Under the pieces are notes generated by a model. It searched no databases, was not told the origin of the DNA, and saw nothing but the letters and a program-made list of their open reading frames with translations. DNA of 64,000 bases from Cryptomeria japonica (taxonomy: Eukaryota > Streptophyta > Pinopsida > Cupressales > Cupressaceae), in NCBI RefSeq assembly GCF_030272615.1, contig NC_081406.1, positions 211,024,997 to 211,088,996 on the forward strand. The letters are read 5' to 3'. This document shows, piece by piece, positions 11,838 to 24,600 of this stretch. Each line of letters opens with the position of its first letter. Position 1 is the stretch's first letter. A program made the position numbers and the translations under genes.

Positions 11838-13660
11838 TTCTTTATGAATCCTGCGTAACAAACTCATTGCTTTGTGAAGTCTTGCATCCTTAAAAAGATC
11901 ATTCAGATTGTTCACCTTTAAGTTTTTATCAAATTGACAATGGATATCATCATATGCGACACACTCTTTGATAAAATGCCATTTAGTTTCTACTACCCCT
12001 TTGTTGCAAGAAATGCAAGTTGTTTCTTCCCAATTTTCTTCGAGTACGATCCATAAGCGAATTTCACATCTCTAATGATGAGAACTAGTCCTAAGTTGCA
12101 CAATTAAATTTTTAGCCTTTCCTTTGATTGTCGATCTCAATAAGTCTTTATCATCATCTTTCCACATGGAATTAAATTCTTTGACATAGTATGTTTTTTT
12201 TTGCATAATTATTTTGGCTACATGGGGTGGCATTCCTTAATTTTTCTAACACCCACTTTTTTATCTCCTCATTAATGCAAGGACAATCATGTAGATTTAT
12301 GTTCCATTTGTCCATCCACTTTCTATTTTGTTTCTTCCATGGCTTTTTCCTACGATTTAGCTCTTCTTCAACAACCATCTTGGGATAACGATGCTTATCC
12401 ATATTTTCAACCTTTTTTAAGTAAATTAACAAATGAATGATCATTGAAGCCTCAATTGGGAACATACTATCCTTAACTAAAAGGATATTGTATGGGACCA
12501 TTGATTTGACTTTGAGACTACTAGTGATTAAATGTTGTTGAATTCTTTCTATTTGTCATCATTTGTGATTTGACATGCTACTCCTCCAAACCTTGCACCC
12601 ATATAAGATAATAGACACCACTAACAAACCAAAGAGGGTTTTCTTAGTCTTCCAATCCCACAACTTTGTTTTCTTGCACATGTTTTGAAGAAGGTATGAA
12701 GATCTCCACCCTCCTTGGATTCTCTTTGATCGACTTGTCTCCCAATTGAGCCTATAGTGGAAATCAATTTCTAGGTATTTATACTTATCCACAACCTCCA
12801 AGGAGCCACCTTCAAAGATAAAGGTAACTTGTTGCTTTTTCTTTTCAAAGAAAAGATCATGACTTTGGTCTTGTTGGTGTTTACTTGCATCCCAACCTCT
12901 TGATAAAGGATCTCCAAAGATTTCAAACGTTCTCTCAAGCCTTGGGCCAATTTAGCAATAAGAATATGGTCATCTACATGTAAAAGTAGTTTCACTACGT
13001 AGCCAACCAAATAGATACCTTCTTTGTTGGTCTTGTTTAACCACTCGTCAAGTTTATTAATATATAAACCAAACAATTTGGGGGATAGAGAACACCCCTG
13101 TTTGACTCCAATGTCACTCCCAAAGAATTTAACCATGCCCTTGGTTTTATTTTTACTCTAACCCACTTATAGAGCTTATGAACAATTTCTCTATACTCCT
13201 TTGGGACCTCCAATTCTTCCAATCAGTGCCAAAACTTATCCCTAGGGATGGTGTCAAAAGATTTTTTTGAAATAAGTGAAGTAGGATAAAGCTTTTCCAC
13301 CCTGGTTGCCCCAAACTTTTTCAATGAAATGTCTTAGAGTGATGCAATGATCGACGGTAGAATGTTTAGGCTTGAAGCCAACTTGTCCCCTTGCTCTTTT
13401 CCCCTCTTTTCCTACCCAATTGTTGATTCTACACTCTAGCATGCTCCCAAAAATCTTTCCAAGAAGGGGGTTAACCATAATAGTATAGTAATTGAAAGGG
13501 TTATTGATGTCTTTGCTTTTGTGAAGAGGTATAACAACACTAGTTGTCCACTCAACTAAAAAATATGGCTTAAGTGACCTTGTTAAAGGTATTCTTGATG
13601 TGTGAAGCTAGGAGCTTCGCTCTCCATTTTAAAAATTGTGTGCAAACTATCAATGTCTTG
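11838..13660 (-). pseudogene. LINE reverse transcriptase, 3' half, decayed
   Basis: Minus-strand pieces in several frames follow the order of a non-LTR retrotransposon RT. They are KWRAKLLASHIKNT (about 13650), VGFKPKHSTVDHCITLR (13400), GVKQGCSLSPKLFGLYIN (13100), the catalytic box LLLHVDDHILIA (12970), NTNKTKVMIF (12870), and YKYLEIDF plus SIILYGCKVW (12780-12590). After that come the tail domain PIEASMIIHLLIYLKKVEN and a C-terminal CISCNKG...H...C zinc-type cluster, with a stop at 11838. There are many stops and frameshifts. The 5' half is missing where the sequence meets the CACTA end at 13668. The style, with a long C-terminal domain after 'LYGC.VW', differs from the L1-type LINE at the right of the window. 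Confidence 0.8.
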
Positions 13661-13667
13661 GGCTTAA

Positions 13668-13830
13668 CACTAATACATTTGGGCTCGAATTCCGACAGAG
13701 GTTTCCGACGGACAAGGCTTTTTGTGATCAAATATATATTTTTTTTAAAAAATGCCTGATAACGTCGAAATGCCAATGACGATGTTTTCCGACGAAGTCT
13801 GTGTTAGTCGGAATTCCGATGACCAGAGGC
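13668..13830 (+). repeat. Probable left terminus of a CACTA-type transposon
   Basis: CACTA at 13668-13672 is followed by repeated subterminal motifs AATTCCGACAG, TTTCCGACGG, TTTTCCGACGA and AATTCCGATGA within 150 bp. Plant CACTA elements typically start CACTA and carry TTCCGACGG-like subterminal repeats. The 3 bp before it are TAA, a possible half of a 3-bp target duplication. I found no matching TAGTG end with the same repeats, so the partner end is missing or outside the window. Confidence 0.5.
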
Positions 13831-14399
13831 ATTATTAAAAAAAAAGAAAAGCGCAGGTTCATTTGAAAACCACACGCGACGGATTGAATTAACTCTCAAC
13901 TTCCTCTGCCTCTGCCAATTCCTTTGTTTCTTTTGCCTCTTCCTCTGCCTTCGCCTCTGCAAATCGGGTTCGACGTGTCCTTTTCCTATTTTGCCTCTGC
14001 CTCTGTAAATTGGGTTGTCTAGCAGGTGATATCGAACGATTGATTCTGTAGTTGTAGGGTATCAAACTATTGGAGATGGCGAAATTCCTATAGATTTTCA
14101 CACGCCTGTAAATTCCTATGGACTTGCAGGTTGTGTGTTTGAATCATGTAAAGTTGGTTGCAGACAAGTTCATTTTGGAGTGTGTCTCATAAATTTGAGC
14201 TTGTCATCCTACCGGTATGTTCTCATTTATCTATTTTTCTTTGCTTTCCTAATGCTGTAGTTCCTAGTTATTGAAAAGTCTTCCAATTATCAATTATGTT
14301 AGATAAAGGCTAAAAATATTGTATAAAAATTAAAAAATAAGTAAACCCTATTTACTATACCAGAATCAATCTACTTGCTTGCTTGTAAATGAATGTTTT
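13831..14399. other. Unassigned stretch inside putative CACTA element
   Basis: Contains a Glu/Ala-rich minus-strand frame (13889-14101) built on a purine-rich GAGGCAGAG repeat, probably not a gene. An exon-like piece lies at about 14131-14213, after TTGCAG. No family was recognised. Confidence 0.35.
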
Positions 14400-14910
14400 C
14401 CATCTGCTTTCTTGTAAATGAATGTTTATAAAGTAGTGATTGTATGAATTAGAAATATGATTCCTTAATGAAACTTGCTTTGGAAATACTTGATTCCTTA
14501 TTGGTTTCATATCATTTCAAATGAAAAATCCTACGTTTAACCTTAGAGACAATTTTAATAACTTGTTAATGTAACAAGACCATCATCTCAAAGGCTTCCA
14601 TATGAATTACAATTAAAATGTGACATACAATTAGTCTTACTGAATTTAACTTTACTTTGAAAGACCAATAAGACAATTCAAAGTTTTCCAACCAATCCTT
14701 CAAACTGAGAATCAATCTTAATTACAACAACATAAGATTGCACAATGAAACAACCTATGTAAATAGATTTATCCAAGGAACTCATCAATCCATTGAAAAG
14801 ATAGGTACCATCATGAATGAGAAACACTTGAATCTTTATATTGAAAATAAAATACTTAAACTAGTTGATTTCAGTGCATATCCTCCATCAACTTGGTACT
14901 TCTAGACAAC
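14400..14910 (-). repeat. 3' non-coding part of dispersed element, copy 1
   Basis: Aligns in the same orientation with about 52600-53120. The two share many runs (e.g. AAAGACCAATAAGACAATT and AATAGATTTATC) with substitutions and small indels. It lies just 3' of the minus-strand coding region 16600-14935. Confidence 0.75.
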
Positions 14911-14934
14911 AATTTTCTCTTGCAAGTCTAGCTC

Positions 14935-16600
14935 TTATGCTGTGTCTGGTGCTTGATGCCTAGATACCACCTCAACTTCTTCGGACTCGCCTTCACTCTC
15001 TTCTTCTTTTGTTTCCATTTCTTGCAATCTCTTTTTCTTTTCTTCCATTTTCTTGTTTAATTCATCAATGTTCGTCTAGCCCTCTTCCTTCTCCATGTTT
15101 CTAAACATGTCCTCTATGTCCAAGTAAACATGAATATAATCTCCGAGGTTTTGACTTTTCTTGCAATTGTGAATATATCCCTCAGGGTCATAATTAACCC
15201 TAGCAACATATTTGAATAGATTGTATTCTTCAATCAGTTTCCTATCAATGGCTTCATAAGCCTTTGTTGATACAATGGTAAAATCCCCAAAACTAAGAGT
15301 CCCAGGCAGAAAAGTCTACTTATGCATACCTCCAAAATGTTTGGCATTCGAAACACTTAACTGTCTCACAATCTCTAGATAAGCAATTCTGTCTGGTACA
15401 AGTTTTGGCAACAGATATGGGGTTCCTTCGAAACCATAAATCCTGAAGCAAGTAAAATCCTTGTGAACAAACCAATCGCCCCAATTGTGATTGACAATAC
15501 CTTTTTCATAAAAAATAACAGGTCTAAGAAATCTTTTAACTTAAGTAGAAATAGATCCTTCACACGGGACACCATACATCTAGTATAATGGCTTTACTAT
15601 TAGCTCTTCAAAATTGATGTAGTTTGATTTCACATATCGTGAATCCCAAAATGATGTCCACATCTGTACTGGTTGTTCTTTACCTACTCTGTCCACTGTG
15701 TTCAATTTTAAATTCATTGGCCAAATACCCCTAAATCTTCCATAAAATCAAATCAAATGTATTAACACTGAGTAAAACTTGAAAGTGGGCTCCCTATTAT
15801 CTCTGAGGTTCAAGAAACCTTCATGTAATTTTTTTTACAACATAAGTAGCATAATCAAAGGGTCTTGGCTCATACATCTGTACATTTGCTGCTAACACCA
15901 ACGACCCAATATTAGCTACATCAGGGACCTCTATACCTCCAACCTGTTTGCATGACATATAGGTGTACTGTAAGTAGTCTCTGAAAATGTCCATGTTGAA
16001 TGAGGGGCCATCCTCTTCGGTTAGAATGCCCTTCTCAACCCCGTGGAAAACTAAGTTCTACCCTTTATAAGTAGCATCCATTTTAACAAATACCTCCTCC
16101 AGTTCTTCAAACGAAAAGGGTACATCAGGGTTAGGGTCTAAGCTAAAAACTTCATCTATGGTGACATGACTAAATTTGATAAACACTTCGCCATTTGGAA
16201 ACTGAATGCATCTCTTCACATAATTGTAATTTTTGACCAAGACTTCCATCAATCTGATACTTACGAAAACATTTGGAACAACTAGTTTACCTAAGTTGGT
16301 TATCAATGGGTTACAAATTGGCACATCTCCGTCCTTTCTCAGAAAATGAAACAAGAAGATTTCATAACCTCTCAACTTTGTCCACACATCTCCAACCCCT
16401 TTAAACCTATCCTCAAGCTGGTCTTTTCTAGGAAAATGCTGTTTCGACCTCCTTGATTTTGGTCTTGTGGACTGCAATTGATCAATGATATCTTGATTCA
16501 GTTTCCGTGTAGGAGGGACTTCCGTTGTTTTGGATTTTTTAGACATGGATTCAGAGCCCTTAGCACTCCTCTTTCTTCTTGATGAACTTGGAGCCTCCAT
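14935..16600 (-). pseudogene. Unknown element-encoded protein, copy 1
   Basis: Starts at ATG 16600 (an upstream in-frame ATG lies at 16633). The N-terminus is Ser/Lys/Arg-rich (MEAPSSSRRKRS), then comes a globular region with KLRGYEIFLFHFL, VKRCIQFPNGEVFIK and VTIDEVFSLDP, a stop near 16058, and continued frame (VEKGILTEEDGPSF; FVHKDFTCFRIYGFEGTPY). An acidic tail follows (ETKEEESEGESEE), ending TAA at 14935. It matches the copy at 53396-55255. Relative to that copy it lacks about 1.6 kb of C-terminal coding (53130-54700 equivalent). It has no zinc knuckle, pol or transposase motif. The 'GE.(F)I....(V/I)T.(D/E).(V/I)..(L/I)' pattern resembles the N-terminal region of ORF2 in A and B, but homology is uncertain. 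Function unknown. Confidence 0.6.
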
Positions 16601-16633
16601 GATGCGTGATGAATTGTGAGCAATTATTCTCAC

Positions 16634-17062
16634 CTTGTGTGTTTTTTAGTAAGACGCAACCTACATTTGGTTCTTAATTTGCCTCGTGTGAGCCATCAAT
16701 CTACTCAACTGCACACATTAAATACATGTTGCTTTGGTTTCAGTTTTGAATTTTATCTGTAGCAACTCATCAGTATATGCTTTTCTGATGATTTACTCCC
16801 TTGGTGCCATCAACAATATCTCATTCCTTAGGTCGTTTTGTTTTTTTATCGGTGTGTGTCTTCCCGAGCTCTCCATCGGGTATCGACATAACCTTGAACA
16901 ACCTCTATCGATAGTTACTTTTTCCCCAATGAATCTCATGCTCTATTGTTTCCATCGGACGTTGGGATAGCTTGAAATGTTACACCCCGACCTCTTTAAG
17001 TTGTACCGATGACTAAGGCTTCTCTTACTATTGGTGTATGTCTTACCGGTAGCCGATAGCCT
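16634..17062. other. Non-coding stretch with ATCGG-type words
   Basis: No gene recognised. From about 16840 short words TCGGTGT, ATCGGGTATCG and CCGATAG recur, as in subterminal regions of DNA transposons. Confidence 0.35.
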
Positions 17063-17272
17063 TATCGGCTATCGGCAAGACAACAATTCGCATGTTCCGA
17101 TAGCGAAAAACATGTCAATGATACTTTAGTAATGACTCGGTCGGTGTATATCCTCCTGATGCGTCTATATCGGCTATCGGCAAGACAACAATTCGCATGT
17201 TCCAATAGCGAAATACATGTCGATGATACTTTAGTAATGACTCGGTCGGTGTATATCCTCTTGATGCGTCTA
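17063..17272 (+). repeat. 105-bp tandem duplication
   Basis: Two head-to-tail copies (17063-17167 and 17168-17272), each starting TATCGGCTATCGGCAAGAC and ending GATGCGTCTA, with about five differences. Each contains ATCGGCTATCGG and AATGACTCGGTCGG words. Confidence 0.85.
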
Positions 17273-17561
17273 TCGAGTATCGAGATAACTCCTATCCCCT
17301 TTTAGCAATAGTTAATCGCTTCCCAATGACCTTTGGCTTTGCTAGGGTGCCTTATTTAGGGTAGGCTACACTGATGGTTTGATTTGCAGACTTGTGGAGT
17401 TCTAATGGACTTCTTCCATTTCTCTTCCACTTCTAGACATCCATACTTAAAGACATCCATACTCTCTTATTGCTTAAAGAAAATGGAGAACTAAATGATA
17501 CTAAGATTAAGAAGCTACATACTCATCATGAGTAATGATGAGAAATAAACAAGCTTGTCAA

Positions 17562-17675
17562 GCTTGAAATCAATGTGTAAGGCTAATTGAGCCATTTTGT
17601 CAAAATTTGTCAAATAGTGCTTGAAATCAATGTGTAAGGCTAACTGAGCCATTTTGTCAAAAGTTGTCAAATAGT
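17562..17675 (+). repeat. 57-bp tandem duplication
   Basis: Two adjacent copies (17562-17618, 17619-17675) of a unit starting GCTTGAAATCAATGTGTAAG, differing at only a few bases. It is noncoding. Confidence 0.85.
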
Positions 17676-18762
17676 CCTATTTAGGTCCTAATTGTTCAAA
17701 TAATGTAAATGTACCCATGGAAGGATAATAAAGGTTTAATATGTTGTTTTGAGTCCATTCTAAGGTGTTCAAAGTATCTAAGTAATGTTTAGTGGTCATT
17801 CATGTCAAAAGGCAAAAGTTATCAAGGTGTCACTAAAAAGTTGTAATGCAACAATGCATAAAATGTTGTCAAATTGTACATTTCGGTCTTAGGGGCAATT
17901 GGAACAGTTATATAACCATGAGAGGCTATAATCCATCATTTATTTGGATTAAGTGTGTGTGACAGAGTTGGAGGAAAGTCTTGTAAGACTAGATCAGATA
18001 AAGCCTCTAACTATTGCTTAATTCTATAGGGTTTTGATAGTTACAGGGTTGTATATTAGTTTGAAAGTAAAACTTCCATGTAATTGTTTGTTGGATAAAT
18101 AGGAAGGAAGTGTATTTCTATAAAGTATGTATTGGAAAATGTTTTTGATGAAGATTCAATGAGAAAGTTGATATTTGTTCAATACTTTTAACTGTTGTTT
18201 TTTACAGTCATGATTATTTGCTACTTTAGATGTTTTTCCTAATAAGATTTGGATTGAATATAGCCCCTAATAACATATTTGAGGTTGTAGAATGAAGAGT
18301 TATCTTTAATTCAAGACAGGTTTGAAGGTCATCCATGGATTACAAAGAAAGTTCTAATGGTTTTTGTCAAAACTGTCATAAAACCCTTGTTGACAGGGTT
18401 GCAACAAAAGAATTGATTATAACTCTTAATGTAACCACTCAAGTTTCTTCATATTTTTTATTCTAATAGTCAATTCAATTCTTTTTCATATGAAGTTGGT
18501 TTCATGTTTACTTCTTTGTAAATTCATCATTCCTAAATTCATTCTATTAGATGACACAATAAAAAAGTTTCTCTTTTTTTAAAACTCAAATATTTTTCAT
18601 CAACTTGCCGAAATCAAGCTTCTTTTTTAGCCAAGAAAACTATCTAAATAAAATAGTCTTCATAATTGAAGAGAGTCTAAGTTTAAGTAACATTTCAACA
18701 TCTATATAACTAGTTCTAAGAATACTTCCGTTCTTGCGATATCTTTTTGCGTAGTTTGTGAA
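17676..18762. other. AT-rich spacer 5' of element B
   Basis: No coding frame or element end seen. It may be leader or promoter sequence of the CACTA element whose transposase starts at 26209, because element B separates the two. Confidence 0.4.
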
Positions 18763-18767
18763 GGTTA

Positions 18768-19850
18768 TGTTGGCTTGATGATGATTGTAATGAATAACTT
18801 TATCATATGTTGTCATTGATGAAAAACATACACACACATATGTTCATATTGTCTATGGGTGTGACTTCAAAGTTGTTTATACTACAACCGGTATACTAGA
18901 GATTTATATCTAATCGGTACATGGTGACAACCGATATATACATGGAGACAACCAGTGGATATACATAACTCGACATCAACTTGAAGATCCACCAGAGATT
19001 ATCAAAGGAGTATCAAAGGATAAATGATTTACATGTTTAACTCCAACCGATATTCATTGATTATGTGATGAGTTATCACTAGTCGTGATGAGTTATCCTC
19101 ACCGACAATTTTTGGTGGTATTTTTGTGATGAGTTATGATTGTTTGACTAGATACACTGCACCTAGGAAATTGCGATATGATCTCTAGAGGCCGACATGA
19201 AATCTAAATGTCTATATATTGACATCACAATGAATTATTTTATATGAGTGAAGGAGATATGTTATGAGATGATTTGATACGAAGGAAGAAGTGTTAAATT
19301 GTAGAGTATGTTGGTAAAGAAGTGTTGAGTGTGCAAAAAAGGATCTATACAAGAAAGTTGTGCTACTACTAGATCACACAACCTGTTGTTTTGTAATCAG
19401 TGCAACAGTCAAATCCCCTAATCGAGTAAGCTCTAACAAGCTTCATTGTACAAATCCTCTAACTAGGTGATCCATTAGTTTGGATTCAGAAATCCTCTAC
19501 CGAGGTTACTCCTAACCGGGTACTACCTTTTATAGGGTATAACTTTTAACTAAGCTTTGAGATCTTTAACAGGATTTGCTCCTAGCAGAGCAAGTTTTTG
19601 TAGACCTTAACCGATCAATTATCTACTATTGCAGATAGTTAACTTGTGAGTCCCATCTCACCGTGGTTTTTCCCATTTGGGTTTTCCACGTATAAACACT
19701 TGTGTTATGGTGGATGCTGTTATATCATTTTGGATTGCATGCATATTGTTTAACAAACTTGTTAAGTATATCTACCGGTCAGTGTTTAAAGTAATATTGT
19801 TTTTGGTGTCACTGATTCACCCCCCCTCTCAGTTCTTTACAAGTTCATCA
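18768..19850 (+). repeat. 5' LTR of element B
   Basis: 1,083 bp, near-identical along its length to 25059-26155. At 19662-19690 it holds a nested inverted repeat: CGTGG...CCACG outside, CCCA...TGGG inside, with T-runs between. The 3' LTR carries an extra short insertion near its right end. Confidence 0.9.
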
Positions 19851-19852
19851 AT

Positions 19853-19865
19853 TGGTATCAGAGCC
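19853..19865 (+). promoter_or_regulatory. Primer binding site of element B
   Basis: TGGTATCAGAGCC, an exact plant initiator-tRNA-Met primer site, 2 nt after the 5' LTR. Confidence 0.95.
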
Positions 19866-19912
19866 TAACTTCTTTAAAGCCTAATCGTTTGGAAGGAAAC
19901 CCTAAAGCCACC

Positions 19913-21187
19913 ATGGGGGATATGAGCTACTTTGAGATGGCTAGAGAGCTTGAGGCTAGTAGATATGATCTTGAAACCCTAAGGGTCAAAATGAAAGCTT
20001 CTCAAGTCAAAAGGAGAGAGCTTACTGAACAACTATTAGAAATATCTGATAATAGTTCTTCAGATGAGGCCAATATTGATGCTTTAGCTGAGGAAGTTGA
20101 AAACCTAAATAGTGAAAAGCTAAATCTGAGGAGAGAGCTAGAAGGCTTTACTATCTGCATGAGTAAGGAATTGGAAGCCATGAGAACTATTGGAGATCTC
20201 ATCAAGGAAATAGATCATGAGATTTCCAAGATCAAGTGAGAGAATGCTACTTTGCATGAGCATTTGAATGCAGAGAGAGAAGAAAAAGAGAACTTATAGC
20301 TAGATCTTGAATTAGCATCATCTCTGAGAGAGAACCTATCAAAACATAATGAAGATCTCACTAGACAGCTCACTGAAGTGAATGGGAAACTGGAAAAGCT
20401 CAAAAAAAGTTCTACCTTACTAGAAGAGAAAATTCAATCACAAATGATGAAAGGTGATACCTCTGGACTTGGTTTTCACACATCTGAAAAAGGAGAATCC
20501 TCCAGTACCAAGAGCAACACCCATAAGGACAAAACTGCTCCTAAGGTTAAAAAGCCTACCGGTAAGAAGGTTTTTAAACCTATTTGGTTTGTTTGCCATA
20601 AACCTGGTCATACTACAAATGTTTGTAGAAACAAACCTAATAGAAATGCAAGCTACAATATAAATACTAGGTATATGTCCAAGAAATTTGGAGGTCGTTG
20701 CTTCACATGCAAAATGTATGGACTTAGAGCAATTGAATTCATATATGGAGCAAATAATCCAGTACCACATATGAATCCAAGACCAAGTGGCAACTGGATG
20801 AGAAACTATGATAACCAGGGCAACTTGTACTGGAAAAGACCCTATGTCAACCGGTTTAGTCCATTTGAGATGGAAAAGGTAACAAATGTAATTTGCACCA
20901 TCTGTAACAATTTTGGTCACGTGGCTATTAATTGTAGAAGGAGAACTGGAAGAGGCAATGCAGGACCTTGGAGATCATCTGGAATGGCCTGCTATCATTG
21001 TCATAAACCGGGACACATGGCAAAGTTTTGTAGATCAAGAAAGATCAAACCGGTTAGTCCTTCTAAAGATCAAAAAGGCAAGCAGAAGGTCAATATGGAA
21101 GAAACTAGAGAAGAAGTGAATCAAATATGGAAGAAGAAGAGTGATGATTTACCTGGAGAAGAAACTAATCCTGCACCGATGAATTAA
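19913..21187 (+). pseudogene. gag: Gag of element B, coiled coil plus zinc knuckles
   Basis: ATG 19913 sits in CCACCATGG, a good plant start context. The single 424-codon frame carries in-frame stops at 20237 and 20297. Residues about 1-180 form a Glu/Lys/Leu coiled coil (e.g. ELTEQLLEISDNSSS). Four CCHC-type knuckles follow: CHKPGHTTNVC (first Cys replaced), CFTCKMYGLRAIEF (His and last Cys lost), CTICNNFGHVAINC (about residue 328, intact) and CYHCHKPGHMAKFC (about residue 360, intact). Same architecture as the Gag of element A. It would assemble particles and bind element RNA; the stops mean this copy is inactive. Confidence 0.85.
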
Positions 21188-21662
21188 GCCTTTTCAATAT
21201 GGCTAAGGGGAGCATAGCGGTAAATCTACTTCCGGACCCCTTGAAAAGAATGAGTGGTAAGAGAATTTGAATGCATGAAATTTTGATAACTTTCTGTCAA
21301 TCGGTTATCAACAGGTTTTACATCTGTCAATATTTTATGTATCATTAAGCGGTGTAATTAGGGTTTGTAACCCTAACGGGTGAGCATTTAATGCATTAGG
21401 TCAAAAGGATAAATGCGAGTTTCACTTTGTTATTTTTACCCTAATGCATTCGAGAAAGAATTTTTGAGCACTTGTAGAGCTAAGAAAGGATTGTTAGCTG
21501 ATTTTAGTCGAAGTTGTATCGTGATTTGAGTGATCAAGCTGATTTGAAGGTTAGTGAAGTCTGAACTGGTGTGCACTTGAGTATTCAACTGGTAAATGAG
21601 GCAACATGCGTAAAATAAGGTATTTCTTTGAAAAATCCTACTTCAAATATAGTCTATCTGAA
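21188..21662 (+). other. Intergenic leader between Gag and ORF2 of element B
   Basis: 475 bp between the Gag stop and the ATG of ORF2. The frame is not open and no pol remnant is present, so the absence of pol is not caused by a recent gap at this point. Confidence 0.5.
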
Positions 21663-24600
21663 ATGGCATCATCTTCTACACCAGTAGAGAAATTGATGAT
21701 CACATCTGAACCTATGGAAGTTGTAAAGTCACAATGAATTGTGTCTTATAATTCTTTCTCACAAGTTCCTAGTCCTGTCGTAGTGAAAGGAGATTTATCT
21801 AGCTACATTGATTCCAAAATAGAGGATTTAGGATCATTGTCAATATATTCTCAGTTGAAATCCCTTTGCGATGAAAACATAAAGATTCAACCCGAGTATA
21901 TTAGGGTTTATGAGAAAGGTTTTCATAATGCAGCTTATTTTCTTGAAGATTTTGAAGAGGATCATATCCGAATTATTCTAAGTCATGTTCATGGGGAAAA
22001 CATTTATTTAGAAAGGCTCATACTATAACCAAGGAGGATATTCAAGCAATAACTGGTTTTTACTCAACTGATGAAGTACCTAAGTTGAGGCGAATTTGAA
22101 AAGAGACAGTAAACACTTTAATTATCAACCTCTCATGGGCGTGCTTTTTCTGCCAATAACATCAAGGACCCAGCGGTTAAGTTGGCAACTATGGTTATAG
22201 GCTATGAGATATTCTATTCTAGCAGAATGAATAGTGTACCATCTGTAGCAGTACATATTGCTTATAAAATGATAGCTGAAAATGCTAATTATGACCTATG
22301 TGAGGCCATAAGGGGCCAATTAATGTTGAATCTTCAGTCTATTAGGAAGGACAATAGTCAAAAGTTTAAATTTGGACAGTTGTTGATCGTTCTATTCTTT
22401 TATTTCCAAAATTTCCTACCGGGAATCAGTGATCTTGAATGGTTTAAGGATCTACCGGTAACTGCCTAGATTAAGAACAACATCAAGGCTATGAGGAACA
22501 CCTTCTCTGTTGCAATGAATAAATATTTCCATGAATGTCAGAAGGAAATGAGTATGAGGGTAAGATTGCCTGAGGATGTGGTGAAACACTTTGCTAAGGA
22601 CATTATTTTCATAGTTACCACTGATTTCTGTCTGATGGAGGCTATTGAGCCTAGAGAAGATGAAATGGAAGACATGAGCTATGAAGTCAACTATGAATTA
22701 TTGATCGGTTATGCCAATAACCTATTGGCATCTCCAGTGGACAGAAGGAAGACAAAATTGGATACAATTGAAGTTCAAACTACAAAAGTTAAAACCAGTA
22801 GTGTTCTAACCATAAGTGCTAAAGGTAAGAGGAAGAAGGCTGAGCAAGCACCTCCGGTGATAAAAAGTACAAGAGTGACATGAAGTGTCCAAACTAAAAA
22901 GGAACCAAAACCTAAAGTATATGCAAAGAAGGAGATTGCATCAAAGAAAAGAGGTCAAAAACTGATTCTCCAAGCAAAATTTGAAAGTACTGATACTGAG
23001 GAGGAACCCAAGAAAGTGAAAGCAACCAAACTAGTGAAAGAAGTGCCAAAGGCAACTGTGCCTATTAATGTCTTAACTTTCAAGTCTGAAACTAATTTTG
23101 AGAGAATGGTGAAGACATTAGGAAGAAACAAATATGATAATGTCAAAGATCATTTTGATTCATTCAATGAAGATGAAAGGAACAAATCATTCAATAGGTA
23201 ATAAATTATTTGTGCCATTACAATAAATTACCTCATGATCTTGAAAAGGATATTTCTAATTCCTTATTTACTATTCTTTTGAATAAATGGGAGGAAGCAA
23301 TAAAGAAAGAAAAACAAATTATAGATGATGTATTTGTGCAATATTTTTCTGATTTGTCAAAGGGCGAGCTAAATGAATTGCTTGATAAGTACAAAGTCCA
23401 ATTTTATTTCAAGACAAGAAGATTGAAGCTACTTAGTGGTAAGGTGCAACTTGTTGAAACTGAGACTCATTAGATTTCTCATAACATCCAATGGATGCAA
23501 GAGCTTATACATTCTTCTAAGGATGAGCAAGATATTGTTGATGTACCTAAAATGGATGAGGAAGAAATTGTGCAAGATGATATTGTCTATCCTGTCAAGA
23601 AGAAGGATGACATTATTTCTCAATGAGTCATACTTGTTGATGATATTCAGGATACAATAGATCTATCTGGAAACATTACTGCACCAGATATGTAGCCACC
23701 AACAATTTCAGACTCATAGGTTACTTCAGTTGAGATACGGGCAACTCAACCAGGAGTGGATATTCCATCTACCAAGGAACAACCAGTGAAACCTCAACTC
23801 CCACCGGTTTCATAGGCCTCTCAGAAGGAATCTGATGAAAAAGTTGATTCACAAATTTTTGAATAGGAAACGAAGAAAGAACAAGAGAAAGAGAAGATTA
23901 TTAAGGTAACATCTCCTGAACTTGTAAAATCATTAGTCATACAATAGACTGATGAAGATGATGATGACTCATTAGGCATCTCAGGGCCTATAATTGTTGA
24001 TAATATGAGTGCATTTAAAATGATGAAGATTTCTACTGTCATGCAATCTAGGGCACACAAGAAGAGACTTAAAGAATAGAGAATGGAAGCAGAAACCATT
24101 CAGAATGTTGTGGATATTCTGACAAGTCTACTACCAGAAACTACTACAAGGCATTTGACAACTCCTATTTTCAAACTTGGTGAATTGGTTGTTGATGGAT
24201 CTGACCAACGTAAGTCCCTAGAAGAAGCAACACAAAGTTATGCTGAGAAGAGTTATAGGAAGAAGCGTGGAGAGAAGCTTATGAAAGAGATTGATACAGG
24301 AAAAATTGCTCTCTCTTAATAAAGATTTATTAAGAAAATCTATTGAAACAGGAGGGAAAATCCTCACATCTACTTCTAATGTTTCATTCTTTTATTCTGA
24401 TATCAATAAAAGGCGAATTGAAACAGAGCAAGAGCTAGAGAAGATATGCAATGCATATGTACCACTTCAAGATTCTATTTTTGCTTTTGGCAAATCTGTG
24501 GATGATTTGTAAAACAGGTTAGATACCTATGATTTTGAAAAAGCTAAAAGACTCCGATCCGTGAAGGAATTGAATAATCTACTCAGACCCCAAGTGGACA

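Noticed and set aside
20002-20920. Minus-strand frames opposite Gag of B
   Set aside because: Shadows of the coiled-coil and zinc-knuckle coding frame.
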